64,000 bases of DNA from an uncultured Eubacteriales bacterium (GTDB lineage Bacteria; Bacillota; Clostridia; Peptostreptococcales; Anaerovoracaceae), in contig UQNJ01000007.1 of assembly GCA_900542295.1 (NCBI GenBank), positions 46,134-110,133 on the forward strand. Direction: 5' to 3'. The position numbers and the translations under genes were made by a program. Within the stretch, counting starts at the first letter, position 1. Each line of letters starts with the position of its first letter. A model generated the notes under the pieces. The model saw nothing but the letters and a program-made list of their open reading frames with translations. It was not told the DNA's origin and did not search any database. Shown here piece after piece: positions 24,484 through 33,705 of the stretch.

Positions 24484-25818
24484 CTAATTTTTTACTGTTT
24501 TTTTGATTTCTTCAATCAACACATCCTTTTCGTTTAAAAGGGTCCCTTCAATTACTTCATCCAAAAGCCTGCTTAGAATTCTACCCACCTCAGGACCTTG
24601 TACAACTCCTGCTTTCATGATGTCGTTCCCGTTTACTGCCAGATTTTTTATAGAAAAGCACATCTTATCACTCATTATCTTTTCATAAATTTCTTTAAGA
24701 TGACTGTAGTATTCCATGCGAAAACTGTATTCCGGAGCTTGCGCTGCGTTGTCGGCTTTTTTCAATTCAAACAGCATGCTAAAGCCGCTATCTCCGAATT
24801 TATTCAAAGCTCTCTTTACTGCCCTTTCTTGAAGTTCAATCTGTCGATCATGAAATCGTACAAGCATAACAACATTGTTTCTTATTTCATTTCCAAACCT
24901 AAGCCGTCTCATGATATTATCAGTCATAGCTGCACTTATTTCGGCATGACCGTAAAAATGCCCGGTTCCGTTTTCATCCACAGAAAAACATGCAGGCTTT
25001 CCGATATCGTGAAACAATGCCGCAAGCCTTACCGTAAGGTCTTTGGGAGCCGCCGAAACAGCAGCAGCAGTGTGCTCAAGTACATCATAAATATGATGCG
25101 GGTTTCGCTGTTCAAATCCTTTCATAGGTAAAAGTTCAGGAATTACCTCTCCTAAAATTTCTATGTTTTCAATCAGCACTCTACGCACATTTGTTCCAAA
25201 AATAAGCTTGCAGATCTCTTCACGAACTCGTTCCGCACTTACAGACCTCAGTTCAGTCTTGTTTTCAAAAGCTGCCTTTTGCGTCTTCCCTTCAATTTCA
25301 AATCCTAACGTCGAAGCAAATCTCAAAGCCCTCAAAATTCTCAAGGAATCCTCTTTGAAGCGACTGCCGGCTTCGCCGACACACCTTATAACCTTTCTTT
25401 GAATATCACCTCTTCCGTCAAAAGGGTCTATAAGTCCCTGCCCATGATTAAATGCCATGGCATTGATTGTAAAATCTCGCCTTTTCAAATCCTCTGCAAG
25501 ATTCTTGCTGAAGCTCACCTCATCGGGATGTCTTCCGTCAGAATAACTCCCATCTACCCTGTAAGTAGTTATTTCAAGGCTTTCTCCATCTACGATTACG
25601 CTGACTGTGCCATGCTTTATTCCTGTTTCGATTATTTTAAACCCATCAAAAACCTGCTTCGTTTCCTCCGGCAAGGCAGAGGTTGTAATATCAAAATCAT
25701 CGGGATTTCTTCCCATAACAATATCTCTGACACATCCGCCTACCGCATATGCTTCAAACCCTGCTTCATGAAGAAGGGCAAGGGCTCTGTCTACCTGCTC
25801 GGGAAATTTAATTTCCAT
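24484..25818 (-). CDS. cca: CCA tRNA nucleotidyltransferase
   Basis: Adds or repairs the 3' CCA end of tRNAs from CTP and ATP. 444 residues, class II. The nucleotidyltransferase head has VGGCVRDIVMGRNPDDFDI near residue 27, and RRDFTINAMAF near 113 and the RFxxS-type RILRALRFAS near 160 follow. The C-terminal half carries an HD phosphohydrolase domain (ALFHDIGKPAC near 267) as in many bacterial enzymes. Close paralogues are poly(A) polymerases; as the only copy seen, the CCA assignment is favoured. Confidence 0.92.
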   Translation of the reverse strand: MEIKFPEQVDRALALLHEAGFEAYAVGGCVRDIVMGRNPDDFDITTSALPEETKQVFDGFKIIETGIKHGTVSVIVDGESLEITTYRVDGSYSDGRHPDEVSFSKNLAEDLKRRDFTINAMAFNHGQGLIDPFDGRGDIQRKVIRCVGEAGSRFKEDSLRILRALRFASTLGFEIEGKTQKAAFENKTELRSVSAERVREEICKLIFGTNVRRVLIENIEILGEVIPELLPMKGFEQRNPHHIYDVLEHTAAAVSAAPKDLTVRLAALFHDIGKPACFSVDENGTGHFYGHAEISAAMTDNIMRRLRFGNEIRNNVVMLVRFHDRQIELQERAVKRALNKFGDSGFSMLFELKKADNAAQAPEYSFRMEYYSHLKEIYEKIMSDKMCFSIKNLAVNGNDIMKAGVVQGPEVGRILSRLLDEVIEGTLLNEKDVLIEEIKKTVKN

Positions 25819-25977
25819 ATAAAAGATCTCTCCGTTAAATTTAATATGTATTTTAATACTATCGTGCCGAAAATTTCAGCAAATCACATATTTATTTTAT
25901 CAGATTAGCCTTGATAATCCTAATGAAAATACAGTTTTTGTGCATTTTATATTATCTTCTGTTTAAAACCCGGCGGC

Positions 25978-26772
25978 TTAAATCAGCAGCATTCTGTCGC
26001 TGACAAATTCCTCGCCCGATGAAGTTTCAAATTTTTTAAGTAAGTCTGAAACTTCAAGGTTCCTTTTTTCATCTCCTGAAACATCATAAATTATTTTTCC
26101 GTTCATCATCATAATAAGACGGTTCCCATACTTTATGGCATCTCTCATATTATGAGTTACCATTATCGCTGTAAGTCCGTTCTCTGCTATAAGTTCCTCT
26201 GTCATAGAAAGCACCTTTGATGCAGTTTTAGGGTCTAAGGCTGCCGTATGCTCATCCAAAAGCAGTATATCAGGTCTTTGAATAGTTGCCATCAGCAATG
26301 TGAGTGCCTGTCTTTGCCCTCCCGAAAGCAGCGAAACTTTAGTTTGCAGCCTGTCCTCAAGCCCCAGATCAAACGGCGCAAGCATATCTTTATAAAGATT
26401 TCTCTCATCCTTTGTAACGCCCCAGCGGAAAGTTCTCTTCTTGCCTCTGCGCATAGCTATTGCAAGATTCTCCTCTATCCACATATCTCCTGCCGTGCCT
26501 TTCATGGGGTCTTGAAAAACTCTGCCGATTCTTTTTGCTCTTACATGCTCCGGCTGATTAGTCACATTCTCCCCGCCGATTTTAATCATACCTCTGTCTA
26601 CAGAAAAAGCCCCGGAAATCATATTCAGCATAGTCGATTTTCCGGCTCCGTTACCACCGATTACAGTAACAAAATCCTTTTCATTTACAACAAGATCTAC
26701 TCCCTGCAAGGCAACCTTTTCGTTAGCCGTTCCTCTGTTAAAAGTTTTATGTATGTCCCTTAGCGTCAGCAT
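25978..26772 (-). CDS. ABC transporter ATP-binding protein (TrpZ-like)
   Basis: 264-residue ATPase of the importer whose binding protein and permease lie upstream. Walker A GGNGAGKST near residue 39, signature LLSGGQRQALTLLMA near 144, Walker B DILLLDEHTAALDP near 162 and switch H in MVTHNMRDA. The ATG overlaps the permease stop by seven bases, so expression is coupled. Third structural gene of the attenuated operon. Confidence 0.92.
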   Translation of the reverse strand: MLTLRDIHKTFNRGTANEKVALQGVDLVVNEKDFVTVIGGNGAGKSTMLNMISGAFSVDRGMIKIGGENVTNQPEHVRAKRIGRVFQDPMKGTAGDMWIEENLAIAMRRGKKRTFRWGVTKDERNLYKDMLAPFDLGLEDRLQTKVSLLSGGQRQALTLLMATIQRPDILLLDEHTAALDPKTASKVLSMTEELIAENGLTAIMVTHNMRDAIKYGNRLIMMMNGKIIYDVSGDEKRNLEVSDLLKKFETSSGEEFVSDRMLLI

Positions 26773-27725
26773 TGCTCTGTCCCCTCATATCTTTTCAAAT
26801 TTTCTTTTATCATCCTTCTCTCACTTGCATATCCTCTTATTACCGGTACAGAAAGAGCAAAGATAACAAGCACAGCAGTTAAAAGCTTCAAGTTATTTGG
26901 GTTGAATCCCAAAAGCAGTACTACCGAAATTATGACTCTGTATATTATGCTTCCGAAAAATACAGACGCTAACCTGACTTTAAACGAGCACTTTGTTCCG
27001 AAAATCACTTCACCTATTATTATAGATGCAAGGCCTATTACTATAGTACCTGTTCCCATTCCAACATCACCGTATCTCTGTATTTGGGCAACCAATGCCC
27101 CTGACAGTGCAACAAATCCGTTTGCAATGACTATCCCTGCAATTTTAATAGTATCTGTATTACCACCCTGCGCCTTTACCATGGCTTCATTGATTCCTGT
27201 AGCTCTTATCATACACCCTTTCTCTGTCCCGAAAAACCAGTATAATCCTGCTGTTATTACTACCGCCAAGACAATTCCTACACCTATGTCAGCAATCTTG
27301 GCATCTGTATGAAAAGCCATAATTATATGATCGAAAATCGTGTCAACCTTGTTTTCTCCGAATTGAGTCATACCAATATTGGATTTTCCTCCCATTATCA
27401 TCAGGTTTATAGAATAAAGAGAAAGCATGGTTAGAATTCCTGCCAAAATTGCCGGTATTTTGAGCTTTGTATGTAAAATACCAGTTACTGCTCCCGCAGC
27501 AAGACCGCATGCAACTGCTGTAAGTCCTGCAATCCAAGGACTTGTGCCGAATGAAATCATTGCCGCAACAACGCAGCCGCCTAAAGCAAAAGAACCATCT
27601 ACCGTCATATCAGCTATATCTAAAATTTTAAAAGTTATATATACTCCTATAGCCATAATCCCCCATACCAATCCCAGAGATATGGCATCCGGAAGATTTT
27701 TCAAAAGGCTAAATAAAAAATCCAT
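26766..27725 (-). CDS. ABC transporter permease (TrpY-like)
   Basis: Membrane subunit with about eight helices, 319 residues from the ATG at 27725. It belongs to the branched-chain-type permease family used with ABC_sub_bind proteins (DMTVDGSFALGGCVVAAMI near residue 38; ATGINEAMVKAQGGNTDTIK). The frame can start at 27776 directly after the binding-protein stop, but the extra 17 residues (including CEPGC) are not family-like, and GGAG lies about 11 bases before 27725. Confidence 0.88.
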   Translation of the reverse strand: MDFLFSLLKNLPDAISLGLVWGIMAIGVYITFKILDIADMTVDGSFALGGCVVAAMISFGTSPWIAGLTAVACGLAAGAVTGILHTKLKIPAILAGILTMLSLYSINLMIMGGKSNIGMTQFGENKVDTIFDHIIMAFHTDAKIADIGVGIVLAVVITAGLYWFFGTEKGCMIRATGINEAMVKAQGGNTDTIKIAGIVIANGFVALSGALVAQIQRYGDVGMGTGTIVIGLASIIIGEVIFGTKCSFKVRLASVFFGSIIYRVIISVVLLLGFNPNNLKLLTAVLVIFALSVPVIRGYASERRMIKENLKRYEGTEQC

Positions 27726-27776
27726 ATTATCAGTTACTCCTTTTATCATCACCAGCCGACAGCCCGGCTCGCACAT

Positions 27777-28757
27777 TTATTCATAAACTTTTGCATTTTC
27801 CATAATTTCAATCGGAATATTTATGCCCAGTTGATCCGCAATAGCTTTGTTTACTGCATACTTCAAAGTATCTTTACTCATATATTTAACAGGCATCTTA
27901 GAGATGTCTTCGCCGTCTTTGAGAATTTTAACCGCCTGCTTTGCAGTTTCCTTTCCTAAATCATAATAATCCAGAGAAATCGTTGCCAGTCCGCCTTTCT
28001 CAACAGGTCCGGCTTCTCCGCATATAACAGGTATGCCTTCCTTTGTGGCTACCATAGAAACAGTTTCCATTCCCGCAGCAATAGTATTGTCAGTAGGAAC
28101 ATATATGGCGTCTACCTTACCGCCAAGGGATGCGACCATCTGCTGTATTTCATTCGATGAGGATACCGATGCCTCGATTACTTCAAGAGAATTTTCAGCC
28201 GCAGCTTCTTTTGCCAAGTTCAGCTGTATCTGGGAATTCGATTCGGTACTGCAATATAAAACCGCTATTTTTTCAGCATCAGGTACTATTTGTTTAATTA
28301 AAGCTATCTGTTCTGCCACCGGAGTAAGGTCTGATGTTCCGGAAACATTTCTTCCTGGTTCTTCATTTGACTCTACAAGCCCGGAGGCTGCCGGGTCTGT
28401 TACAGCCGATACAAGAATCGGAATCTCATCTGTTTTGCTTGCAGCCGCCTGTGCCGCAGGAGTAGCTATCGCAAATATCAAATCCTTATTATCATTCACC
28501 ATGCCTTCTGCAATAGTAAGACAGTTGGCCTGTTCATTTGACGCAATCTGATAATCTATTTCGATATTTTCACCGTCAACATATCCAAGCTCTTCAAGTC
28601 CGTCAACAAATCCCTCATATGCTCTGTCTAAAGCATCATGCTTTACAAGCTGAATTATTCCTATCTTGAGCTTTTCACCGGTATCAGCCTTGTCGCCGCA
28701 TGCGGTCAATCCAACTGCCATCATAAGTGTCATCATTACAGCAATAATCTTTTTCAT
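27777..28757 (-). CDS. ABC transporter substrate-binding lipoprotein (TrpX-like)
   Basis: 326 residues. The signal peptide MKKIIAVMMTLMMAVGLTAC ends in a lipobox with C20. The mature protein is of the ABC_sub_bind family (IGIIQLVKHDALDRAYEGF; VSAVTDPAASGLV; YVPTDNTI), the family that includes streptococcal TrpX, linked to aromatic amino-acid uptake. It is the first structural gene of the operon, behind a Tyr-rich leader ORF and terminator, which argues for tyrosine or a related aromatic as ligand. Ribosome site GGAGGAGAAGG. Confidence 0.92.
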   Translation of the reverse strand: MKKIIAVMMTLMMAVGLTACGDKADTGEKLKIGIIQLVKHDALDRAYEGFVDGLEELGYVDGENIEIDYQIASNEQANCLTIAEGMVNDNKDLIFAIATPAAQAAASKTDEIPILVSAVTDPAASGLVESNEEPGRNVSGTSDLTPVAEQIALIKQIVPDAEKIAVLYCSTESNSQIQLNLAKEAAAENSLEVIEASVSSSNEIQQMVASLGGKVDAIYVPTDNTIAAGMETVSMVATKEGIPVICGEAGPVEKGGLATISLDYYDLGKETAKQAVKILKDGEDISKMPVKYMSKDTLKYAVNKAIADQLGINIPIEIMENAKVYE

Positions 28758-28803
28758 CTTCCTTCTCCTCCAAAATCATCTTTTCATCTGAACATTTTCG
28801 CCT

Positions 28804-28848
28804 AAACAAAAGACCCGCCTTTCAGCATAGAGCCGACGGCGGGTTTTC
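28804..28848 (-). terminator. Attenuator terminator before the aromatic-type ABC operon
   Basis: In transcript sense ACCCGCC / GGCGGGT (7 bp, 18-base loop) runs into CTTTTGTTT. It lies between the leader ORF stop and the binding-protein gene, with no structural gene ahead of it, so it ends leader transcripts. The loop contains CTATGC, complementary to GCATAG at the leader stop codon. Confidence 0.8.
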
Positions 28849-28873
28849 TAACATTGTTACCTTGTCCTCTTTA

Positions 28874-28984
28874 CTATGCATTCTCTGAATTTTTTGATAT
28901 GTCAAAATAAGCAGGGCAATAATATGCGATGCTTTCTGCATAACCAAAATATTCTTTTGAATTCATAGCCTTAATGTAAGTCAT
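28874..28984 (-). CDS. Tyrosine-rich 36-residue leader peptide (putative attenuation leader)
   Basis: Unannotated short ORF: ATG at 28984, TAG at 28874-28876. The ribosome site AAGGAG is six bases before the ATG and a near-consensus promoter lies at 29014-29042. It begins MTYIKAMNSKEYFGYAESIA and continues YYCPAYFD before a polar tail: six Tyr (3, 12, 15, 21, 22, 26) and two Phe in 36 codons, with no Trp. The terminator follows 26 bases after the stop and the ABC importer genes follow that. This is the layout of ribosome-stalling amino-acid operon leaders. No T-box core sequence is present. Confidence 0.75.
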   Translation of the reverse strand: MTYIKAMNSKEYFGYAESIAYYCPAYFDISKNSENA

Positions 28985-29013
28985 GTTTTTCTCCTTAGAA
29001 ATATTTTATCATT

Positions 29014-29042
29014 ATGATACAATGCCGATAAAGTTATGTCAA
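29014..29042 (-). promoter_or_regulatory. Sigma-A promoter of the leader-ABC operon
   Basis: On the minus strand TTGACA (29037-29042, perfect), 17 bp, TATCAT (29014-29019). It starts RNA about 20 bases before the leader ATG. Confidence 0.85.
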
Positions 29043-29110
29043 TATTTTTTTCAGAATTTTCAGAAAATTTATATAATGTTTTCTTTAACACTCTCTCCGT
29101 AAACTTCTCT

Positions 29111-29995
29111 TTACATCCATTTCTTTCTTTTAAATATAACATACTCCGCTATAAGTAATATAACAGAAAAGGCTACAACACATAAATATCCGTATTTCCA
29201 GCCCGTTTCCGGCATATACTTGAAATTCATTCCGTACCATCCCGTAATAAGCGTGAGAGGCATGAATATGGTCGTAATGACAGTAAGAAACTGCATAACC
29301 TTGTTCTGCTTGAGATTGATTCCTGATTGATATATATCATAAAGCTGAGTGGAGTATTCCCTAAGTTTAAGTGCATCTGATGATAATCTGTCGACTCTTG
29401 CAAAAAGAAAGCTGTACAGCCTTCGCGCCTTATCATCTATAACCTCCGATGGGGAATCTGACAGTGCCTGAAGCATATCTCCAAGCTGCTCATAATATCT
29501 GTTAATATTCAGAAGATTTTTCCGCAAGCTCTGCATATAATGTTCAAATCCATCAGGGATCATATTCATACCTGCAAGAATCTCCTCTTCTTTTTCATTC
29601 AGCCCCTGCTCAAATTCATCTATCCTATCTCCTTCATTTCTGATAAGCTCATCCATAAAGGCAAAAAACACCTGCGCTGTCGTTTCCATTTTCATGCTTT
29701 TCATACAAAAAATTTTGTTTAAAATATTATCAGCCCAATTGTTTTCTGATATGATAACCAGCCTTTTTTCATCCATAAAAAATCTTCCTGCTTGTTCCTT
29801 TCCGGAAACGCCGGGCACAAAGAGGCTTCCGTGAACAAATTTTTCAAATATGTCCGCCTTGCAATGACGAATTTTTTCTCCAAAAGTCAAAGTAGGTATT
29901 CCTGAATAAACTTCACTGTATTTTTCTGCAAACTCCTGTTCAGTAACAGCCTCTGCATAAAATATTTCCCTTTCACCATCAACCGGATATCTCAT
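29111..29995 (-). CDS. CorA-family divalent cation transporter
   Basis: Mg2+/Co2+-type channel of about 294 residues. It has a long cytosolic helical domain and two C-terminal membrane helices; the pore signature YGMNFKYMPE follows the first. The frame extends nine codons to a GTG at 30022, but GAGGAGGA precedes the ATG at 29995. It stands between tyrS and the leader-ABC operon. Confidence 0.9.
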   Translation of the reverse strand: MRYPVDGEREIFYAEAVTEQEFAEKYSEVYSGIPTLTFGEKIRHCKADIFEKFVHGSLFVPGVSGKEQAGRFFMDEKRLVIISENNWADNILNKIFCMKSMKMETTAQVFFAFMDELIRNEGDRIDEFEQGLNEKEEEILAGMNMIPDGFEHYMQSLRKNLLNINRYYEQLGDMLQALSDSPSEVIDDKARRLYSFLFARVDRLSSDALKLREYSTQLYDIYQSGINLKQNKVMQFLTVITTIFMPLTLITGWYGMNFKYMPETGWKYGYLCVVAFSVILLIAEYVIFKRKKWM

Positions 29996-30021
29996 AAAAT
30001 CCTCCTCTTGCAACACAATCA

Positions 30022-30050
30022 CAAAACCCCACAGTCACTGCTGCGGGGCT
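30022..30050 (-). terminator. Probable terminator after tyrS
   Basis: Imperfect hairpin CCCCACAG / CTGCGGGG followed on the minus strand by TTTTGTG. It overlaps the corA upstream region. Confidence 0.6.
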
Positions 30051-30057
30051 TTTAGAT

Positions 30058-31392
30058 TTATATCTCTATCATCTGGAATTTCTTTTTGCCTTTTTGAATA
30101 AGAAGCTTATCGTCTTCAAACATATCTATCGTAACGTTCATTTTCTTATCCGTAACCTTATTTCCGGCAACAGTAAGGCCTCCCTGTTCTATAGTTCTGG
30201 AACCCTCGCTGTTGCTCGGTACCATTCCTATCTCCTTTATGAGTGTAACGATACCGATTCCTTCTCCCTCAAAACGAGCTTTGTCCATCTTTACAGTCGG
30301 AATATTGGCCATGTTGCCGCCGCCGGAGAATGCAGCCCTTGCACCGTCAAGAGCTTTCTTTGCTTCATCTTCGCCGTGAACCAGCTTCGTAACCTCATAT
30401 GCCAAGATTTCCTTTGCCTTATTTATTTCGGATCCCTCCAGAGACGAAAGCCTTTCAACTTCATCCATAGGCAGGAAAGTAAGCATTCTCAGACACTTGT
30501 TTACATCGGCATCCGCCACATTCCGCCAATACTGGAAAAATTCATATGGGCTTGTTTTTTCCGGATTGAGCCACAAAGCTCCCTTTGCGGTTTTACCCAT
30601 CTTGTTTCCTTCTGAGTTGGTCAGCAGTGAAAAAGTCATGCCGAATACCTCTTTGCCCACTTTTTTCCTGGTAAGATCAACGCCGCCTATTATATTTGAC
30701 CATTGATCGTTTCCGCCGAACTGTATTTTCACATCAAAATCACGAGCCATAACCATAAAATCATAGCTCTGCATAAGCATATAATTCAGCTCGAACATCG
30801 TAAGTCCGCCTTCTCTTTCCATCCTCTGCTTGAAGCATTCTGCTCTGAGCATAGTATTTATGTTGAAAAGAGATCCTATTTCTCTTAGGAAATCTATATA
30901 ATTCAGAGGTCTCAACCAACGAGCATTATTTACGGCTATCGCCTTGCCCGGCTCAGGTTCTTTATTCTGATGACCCGGTACAAATACTCCTTCATTTCCG
31001 ACATATTCCCATTCCTCATCAAAATCAAGAAATCTGTCAAAAAGCTTTTTGAACTGATTGCAGTTATGCTCTATAGTTTCAACAGTCATTATCTGGCGCA
31101 TATCCGTTCTTCCCGATGGGTCTCCGACCATTCCTGTTCCGCCTCCCAGAAGTACTACCGGAGTATGACCGAATTTTTGCATGTACATCATAATGATTAC
31201 CTGCATAAAATGACCGACATGAAGACAATCGGCAGTCGGGTCGAAACCTATATAGAATTTTACCTTTTCATTCTGCAGCAGTTCTCTAACCTTTTCTTCA
31301 TCTGTAGATTGTTCGATAAAACCTCTCTCTTTAAGAACATCATATACATTATCAAACTTACTTACATTATCAGGTATAAAATCAAATTTCAT
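30058..31392 (-). CDS. tyrS: Tyrosyl-tRNA synthetase
   Basis: Charges tRNA-Tyr. 444 residues, class I: HIGH-type HVGHFMQ near residue 59, tyrosine-site GGNDQWSNIIGG near 227, KMSKS-type KMGKT near 269, and a C-terminal S4-like RNA-binding region (EQGGLTVAGNKVTDKKMN). No T-box lies upstream; only 50 bp separate it from upp, so it appears to be the last gene of the prfA-ywlC-rpiB-upp-tyrS run. Confidence 0.96.
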   Translation of the reverse strand: MKFDFIPDNVSKFDNVYDVLKERGFIEQSTDEEKVRELLQNEKVKFYIGFDPTADCLHVGHFMQVIIMMYMQKFGHTPVVLLGGGTGMVGDPSGRTDMRQIMTVETIEHNCNQFKKLFDRFLDFDEEWEYVGNEGVFVPGHQNKEPEPGKAIAVNNARWLRPLNYIDFLREIGSLFNINTMLRAECFKQRMEREGGLTMFELNYMLMQSYDFMVMARDFDVKIQFGGNDQWSNIIGGVDLTRKKVGKEVFGMTFSLLTNSEGNKMGKTAKGALWLNPEKTSPYEFFQYWRNVADADVNKCLRMLTFLPMDEVERLSSLEGSEINKAKEILAYEVTKLVHGEDEAKKALDGARAAFSGGGNMANIPTVKMDKARFEGEGIGIVTLIKEIGMVPSNSEGSRTIEQGGLTVAGNKVTDKKMNVTIDMFEDDKLLIQKGKKKFQMIEI

Positions 31393-31442
31393 CTGAATAT
31401 ATCTCCTCTTTCTAACGGTTCTTTAGCTAAAGACCTCTTCGA

Positions 31443-32072
31443 TTATTTTGTTCCGTAAAGTCTGTCGCCTGCATCTCCCAATCCCGGAATTATGTAGGCA
31501 TTTTCGTTGAGCTTTTCATCTCTTGCAGCGATATAAATGTCTACATCCGGATGAGCTTTCTGTAAAACTTCAATTCCTTCAGGTGCTGCTATAAGGCACA
31601 TAAACACTATATCCTTGCCGCCTCTCTGCTTTATGAAATCAATAGCGGCAACTGCACTGCCTCCTGTTGCAAGCATTGGATCAACTACGAAAATCTTTCT
31701 TTTTTCTATATCTACCGGTAATTTGCAGTAATATTCAACAGGCTCATGAGTTTCCGGATCTCTGTAAAGTCCCACATGGCCTACCTTCGCATTGGGAACA
31801 AGCGCAAGCATTCCGTCAACGAAACCAAGTCCTGCTCTCAAAATAGGAACTATAGCAATATCCTCTCCCTTAAGCATATTCATCTTCGTTCTGCACATAG
31901 GAGTATCTATTTCCACTTCTTCAAGAGGCAAATTTCTTGTTGCTTCAAATCCCATAAGCATGGCTACTTCCTTTGCCAATTCTCTGAATTCTTTAACATT
32001 GGTGCTCGTTTTTCTCATCAATGCAGTTTTATGTTGAATTAACGGATGATCGAAAACATATACTTTACCCAT
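31443..32072 (-). CDS. upp: Uracil phosphoribosyltransferase
   Basis: Salvages uracil to UMP with PRPP. 209 residues, standard length. Signatures are ILRAGLGFVDGM near residue 79, the PRPP loop VDPMLATGGSA near 130 and the C-terminal YIIPGLGDAGDRLYGTK uracil-binding tail. It follows rpiB by 65 bp. Confidence 0.97.
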   Translation of the reverse strand: MGKVYVFDHPLIQHKTALMRKTSTNVKEFRELAKEVAMLMGFEATRNLPLEEVEIDTPMCRTKMNMLKGEDIAIVPILRAGLGFVDGMLALVPNAKVGHVGLYRDPETHEPVEYYCKLPVDIEKRKIFVVDPMLATGGSAVAAIDFIKQRGGKDIVFMCLIAAPEGIEVLQKAHPDVDIYIAARDEKLNENAYIIPGLGDAGDRLYGTK

Positions 32073-32137
32073 TTTCCTTTTCTCCTTTTTGTTCTCGGTT
32101 TTGGCATATTTTAAATCAATCGGCAGTCTGCTGCTGT

Positions 32138-32569
32138 TTAAAGCTTATCTAACATATCCACTCTTCTCTGGTGCCTGCCGCCCTCAAAATCAGTATTAAG
32201 CCATTCATCAACTATTTTTATCGCAAGCTCCTTGTCTGTCGTTCTTCCTCCAAGCGCCAAAACATTAGCATTGTTATGCTGCTTTGTAAGATGTGCCATC
32301 TCAACAGATGTACAGAGTCCGCAACGCACACCGCGAACCTTGTTAGCCGCAATGGAGATACCTATTCCCGTACCGCATATTACTATGCCCGCATCTGCCG
32401 CACCCGAGACAACTGCCTCTCCGCAGCTTACGCCGTAAACAGGATAATCAACTGATTCTTCTGAATCAGTTCCAAGATCCATGACAGAAAACCCTCTCTC
32501 AATAAGATGCTCGATAACATCTGATTTTAACTTATAACCACCATGGTCTGATGCAACTGCTATTACCAT
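32138..32569 (-). CDS. rpiB: Ribose 5-phosphate isomerase B
   Basis: Interconverts ribose 5-phosphate and ribulose 5-phosphate. 143 residues, full length. ASDHGGYKLK near residue 6, the active-site GIVICGTGIGISIAANK near 62 and NVLALGGRTT near 102 identify RpiB or its close sugar-isomerase relatives. Conserved neighbourhood between ywlC and upp. Confidence 0.93.
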   Translation of the reverse strand: MVIAVASDHGGYKLKSDVIEHLIERGFSVMDLGTDSEESVDYPVYGVSCGEAVVSGAADAGIVICGTGIGISIAANKVRGVRCGLCTSVEMAHLTKQHNNANVLALGGRTTDKELAIKIVDEWLNTDFEGGRHQRRVDMLDKL

Positions 32570-32588
32570 TTCTTCTCCTTATTATTTT

Positions 32589-33641
32589 TTATATGTCCCT
32601 TATGTTATATCCGGCCGACTTAAACATTCTGTTCATAACAGCCAGTCCAACGCCGCTTTCTTCAAGAGCTGCTGCAATTATTACATCTACGCCGCTCTTG
32701 TCAAATGCCCTGAGCTGTGCAAAAAAATCATGTGCTGCTTCTGCCGGATTATTATTATCATATATAAGCACACCGACCTTCTGACCGCACTGAATTCTGA
32801 ACATCTTTTCTTCGGCTATGGCAAGTCTTACTTTTTCAGGCTCTCCCCTAAAAATTATCATCTCGGCTTTTGGCGCATAATGCTTATATTTCATGCCCGG
32901 TGACTTCGGTTTGAAATCATCTCCTGCAATCAGCAGTTTGCTCTCAGGATTCTCAGCTCCGCTCTTTTCTTGTTTGCATGCCACAGGTTTCTGAAATACA
33001 GCCTCATCTATTCGTACATCTTTGCCAAGAGCATTGGCAAGCTGTTCCCTCGTTATAACTCCCGGTCTGAGTATTACGGGAATATCCTCTGTCATATCTA
33101 CCACCGTAGATTCTATTCCTACCCTGCAATCCTCTCCTTGTATTATGGCATCTATCCTGTCTTGCAGGTCGTCTTCAACATGCCGTGGCGTAGTCGGACT
33201 CGGATGTCCTGAAAGATTTGCACTCGGACCTGCAAGAGGTTTCCCCGTTTCTGAAATCAACTCGAGAGTCGTTGCATTGTCCGGCATTCTCACCGCCACC
33301 GTGTCAAGACCACCTGTAGTAACCCTTGGAACCTCCGGTCTTGCCGGTGTTATCATAGTAAGAGGTCCCGGCCAGAATGTTTCCATTAATGTCTTCATAT
33401 CGTCTGTTATCTCAAAAGTAAGCTGGTAAAGCTGCTGCGGCTGAGATATGTGTACTATCATGGGGTTGTCACTGGGTCTTCCCTTTGCCTCATAAACCTT
33501 GGAAACTGCCTCAGGATTGAGGGCATCGGCTCCAAGTCCATAAACAGTTTCTGTCGGAAACGCCACCAATCCGCCGTTTTGTAATATCTTTGCAGCTTCT
33601 TTGATGTCTTTTTCTGTTGTCCCTAAAATTCTTGTTTCCAT
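32589..33641 (-). CDS. ywlC: Threonylcarbamoyl-AMP synthase, Sua5 type
   Basis: Makes threonylcarbamoyl-AMP for the t6A37 modification of tRNAs. 350 residues, the long form with an N-terminal YrdC domain (PTETVYGLGADAL near residue 31, KGRPSDNPMIVH near 53, SANLSGHPSPT near 141) and a C-terminal Sua5 domain (SPGMKYKHYAPKAE near 232). It is 64 bp after prfA. Confidence 0.94.
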   Translation of the reverse strand: METRILGTTEKDIKEAAKILQNGGLVAFPTETVYGLGADALNPEAVSKVYEAKGRPSDNPMIVHISQPQQLYQLTFEITDDMKTLMETFWPGPLTMITPARPEVPRVTTGGLDTVAVRMPDNATTLELISETGKPLAGPSANLSGHPSPTTPRHVEDDLQDRIDAIIQGEDCRVGIESTVVDMTEDIPVILRPGVITREQLANALGKDVRIDEAVFQKPVACKQEKSGAENPESKLLIAGDDFKPKSPGMKYKHYAPKAEMIIFRGEPEKVRLAIAEEKMFRIQCGQKVGVLIYDNNNPAEAAHDFFAQLRAFDKSGVDVIIAAALEESGVGLAVMNRMFKSAGYNIRDI

Positions 33642-33705
33642 TCTTTAAGATCACTTTCTCCTGTAATTGAATTATCAGGAAATATATGGCTTGTTTCATC
33701 ACGGA

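Noticed and set aside
26766..27776. Permease start directly after the binding-protein stop
   Set aside because: The added 17 residues are polar and Cys-containing, unlike the family; a better ribosome site precedes ATG at 27725.
28758..29010. T-box riboswitch before the TrpXYZ-like operon
   Set aside because: The conserved T-box antiterminator core (AGGGTGGNACCGCG) is absent; the region is occupied by a translatable Tyr-rich ORF and a simple terminator.
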